A stretch of DNA of 64,000 bases, from contig NZ_KK073875.1 of the NCBI RefSeq assembly GCF_000585395.1, forward strand, positions 783,311 through 847,310, read 5' to 3'. A program made the translations under genes and the position numbers. Source of the stretch: Saccharibacillus sacchari DSM 19268. GTDB taxonomy: Bacteria > Bacillota > Bacilli > Paenibacillales > Paenibacillaceae. Numbering within the stretch: position 1 is the first letter of the stretch; each line of letters begins with the position of its first letter. Positions 63,112 to 64,000 of the stretch are shown piece by piece. The notes under the pieces are model-generated. The model had not been told where the DNA came from and ran no database searches. It saw only the letters and a program-made list of their open reading frames with translations.

Positions 63112-64000
63112 ATGCCGACGATTTTGACATTGTATGAATTTTCCGATGAACACGCGAAGCAGATCCGGGACATTGCGCCGGACTACGAGCTGAAGACCGT
63201 TCCGATCAAAGAGGTTACCCCCGAACAAATCCGCGAGGCGGACATTTTGGTCGGCTGGAACCGTAAAATGGAGCAAGACGCCGTAGAAAGCGACAAGCTC
63301 AAGTGGGTGCAATCCTGGTCTGCGGGCGTCGATTATTTCCCCATGGATCGTTTTGCCGAGAAAAACGTGCTGCTCACCAACTCCGGCGGCGTGCATGCGA
63401 TTCCGATCTCCGAGCACATCTTCGCGGTACTGCTCTCCATGACCCGCAGCGTTCACCTCAACATCCGCAGCCAAGTCCGCGGTAAATGGGATAAAAGCGG
63501 CACATACGGCGAAGCTGCCGGACGCACGATGGTCATTGTCGGCACGGGTCATATCGGACGCGCCACCGCCAAGCTTGCCAAAGCGTTCGGCATGCACACG
63601 ATCGGCGTTCGCCATTCCGGCCGTCCCGAAGAGTATATCGACGAGATGTACAAAACCGACGGAATCGAAGAAGCGTTCGGCAAAGGTGACGTGATCGTGA
63701 ACATTTTGCCGCTGACCGACGATACCCGCCACTTTTTCAACGCAGACAGCTTCGGTTATATGAAAAAAGGATCGTTGTTTATCAACGTAGGCCGCGGGCC
63801 GAGCGTCGATACGGATGCGCTCGTGGCGGCACTGGATTCAGGCACATTGTCCGGCGCCGCGCTTGACGTGTTCGAGCAGGAACCGCTGCCGGAAGACCAT
63901 CCGCTGTGGAAACGCGAAGATGTCATCATCACGCCGCATGTCGCGGGAAACACGGACCATTACGATGTCCGCGCCACGGAGATCTTTATCGACAATTTGA
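63112..64000 (+). CDS. D-2-hydroxyacid dehydrogenase (C-terminal end cut by window)
   Basis: The frame is open from ATG 63112 (10 nt after AGGAGG) to the last base, giving 296 residues without a stop. The Rossmann motif VIVGTGHIGRATAKLAKAFG, INVGRGPSVDTDAL with the catalytic Arg context (LLSMTRSVHLN earlier), the catalytic Glu region FEQEPLP and His region TPHVAGNTDHY place it in the D-isomer 2-hydroxyacid dehydrogenase/PGDH-like group. About 20 residues are probably missing. The substrate cannot be told. It stands apart from YihY on the other strand. Confidence 0.9.
   Translation, partial: MPTILTLYEFSDEHAKQIRDIAPDYELKTVPIKEVTPEQIREADILVGWNRKMEQDAVESDKLKWVQSWSAGVDYFPMDRFAEKNVLLTNSGGVHAIPISEHIFAVLLSMTRSVHLNIRSQVRGKWDKSGTYGEAAGRTMVIVGTGHIGRATAKLAKAFGMHTIGVRHSGRPEEYIDEMYKTDGIEEAFGKGDVIVNILPLTDDTRHFFNADSFGYMKKGSLFINVGRGPSVDTDALVAALDSGTLSGAALDVFEQEPLPEDHPLWKREDVIITPHVAGNTDHYDVRATEIFIDNL

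Overview
The window looks like a chromosomal segment of a Gram-positive, aerobic, spore-forming member of Paenibacillaceae (Paenibacillus or Saccharibacillus type). The reasons are moderately high GC, strong AGGAGG-type ribosome sites, a CIRCE-controlled groESL operon, cre and LicT/RAT sugar control, a SleB-type wall hydrolase, staphyloxanthin-type C30 carotenoid genes, and the B. subtilis ydi-like neighbourhood (tsaE-tsaB-rimI-tsaD, ydiF, groES-groEL). The genus is an inference. No rRNA, tRNA, complete insertion sequence, prophage or CRISPR array was seen.

Layout. 1-10.9 kb: sugar use. An HxlR regulator, a GH4 phospho-glycosidase facing a LacI regulator, an alpha/beta hydrolase with a Gfo/Idh/MocA oxidoreductase, then a beta-glucoside module (GH1 6-phospho-beta-glucosidase, LicT antiterminator, PTS IIBCA transporter). 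The module carries two clear RAT/terminator switches, cre sites and a third, degenerate RAT-like switch. 10.9-25.7 kb: a patchwork of regulator/target pairs: MarR with a PAF-acetylhydrolase-like enzyme, a PAS-GAF-GGDEF-EAL protein, DoxX-MarR facing a luciferase-like monooxygenase, GH42 beta-galactosidase facing an AraC regulator, MFS exporter with TetR, an NAD-dependent epimerase with an AraC regulator, and a small unknown protein. 25.8-34.9 kb: SecA2, then a C30 carotenoid operon read leftward (alpha/beta hydrolase, crtP, aldH, crtN, crtQ). crtM and crtO are not in the window.

35-46 kb: housekeeping. groES-groEL with CIRCE, a MoaB/MogA protein, 5-formyl-THF cyclo-ligase, the ABC-F ATPase YdiF, and the t6A genes tsaE-tsaB-rimI-tsaD. 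The ydiF/tsaD gap holds seven DnaA boxes. An ABC exporter follows. 46-52 kb: gltB, then a 1.4-kb gap filled with a 9-copy CTGGG repeat and three long imperfect palindromes. 52-64 kb: a YhgE/Pip membrane protein with its TetR regulator, a UPF0173 metallo-hydrolase, a SleB-like hydrolase, a secreted duplicated-domain copper-amine-oxidase-N protein facing an ECF sigma/anti-sigma pair, a regulator-domain remnant, 2'-5' RNA ligase-type phosphodiesterase, YihY, and a D-2-hydroxyacid dehydrogenase cut by the window end.

The least ordinary parts are the secreted His/Met-rich duplicated protein opposite the SigK/RskA-like pair, the DnaA-box cluster beside tsaD, the long-palindrome elements, and the carotenoid operon led by an esterase-like gene. 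Most regulators come with a visible inverted repeat at the expected promoter, so many local circuits can be proposed from sequence alone.
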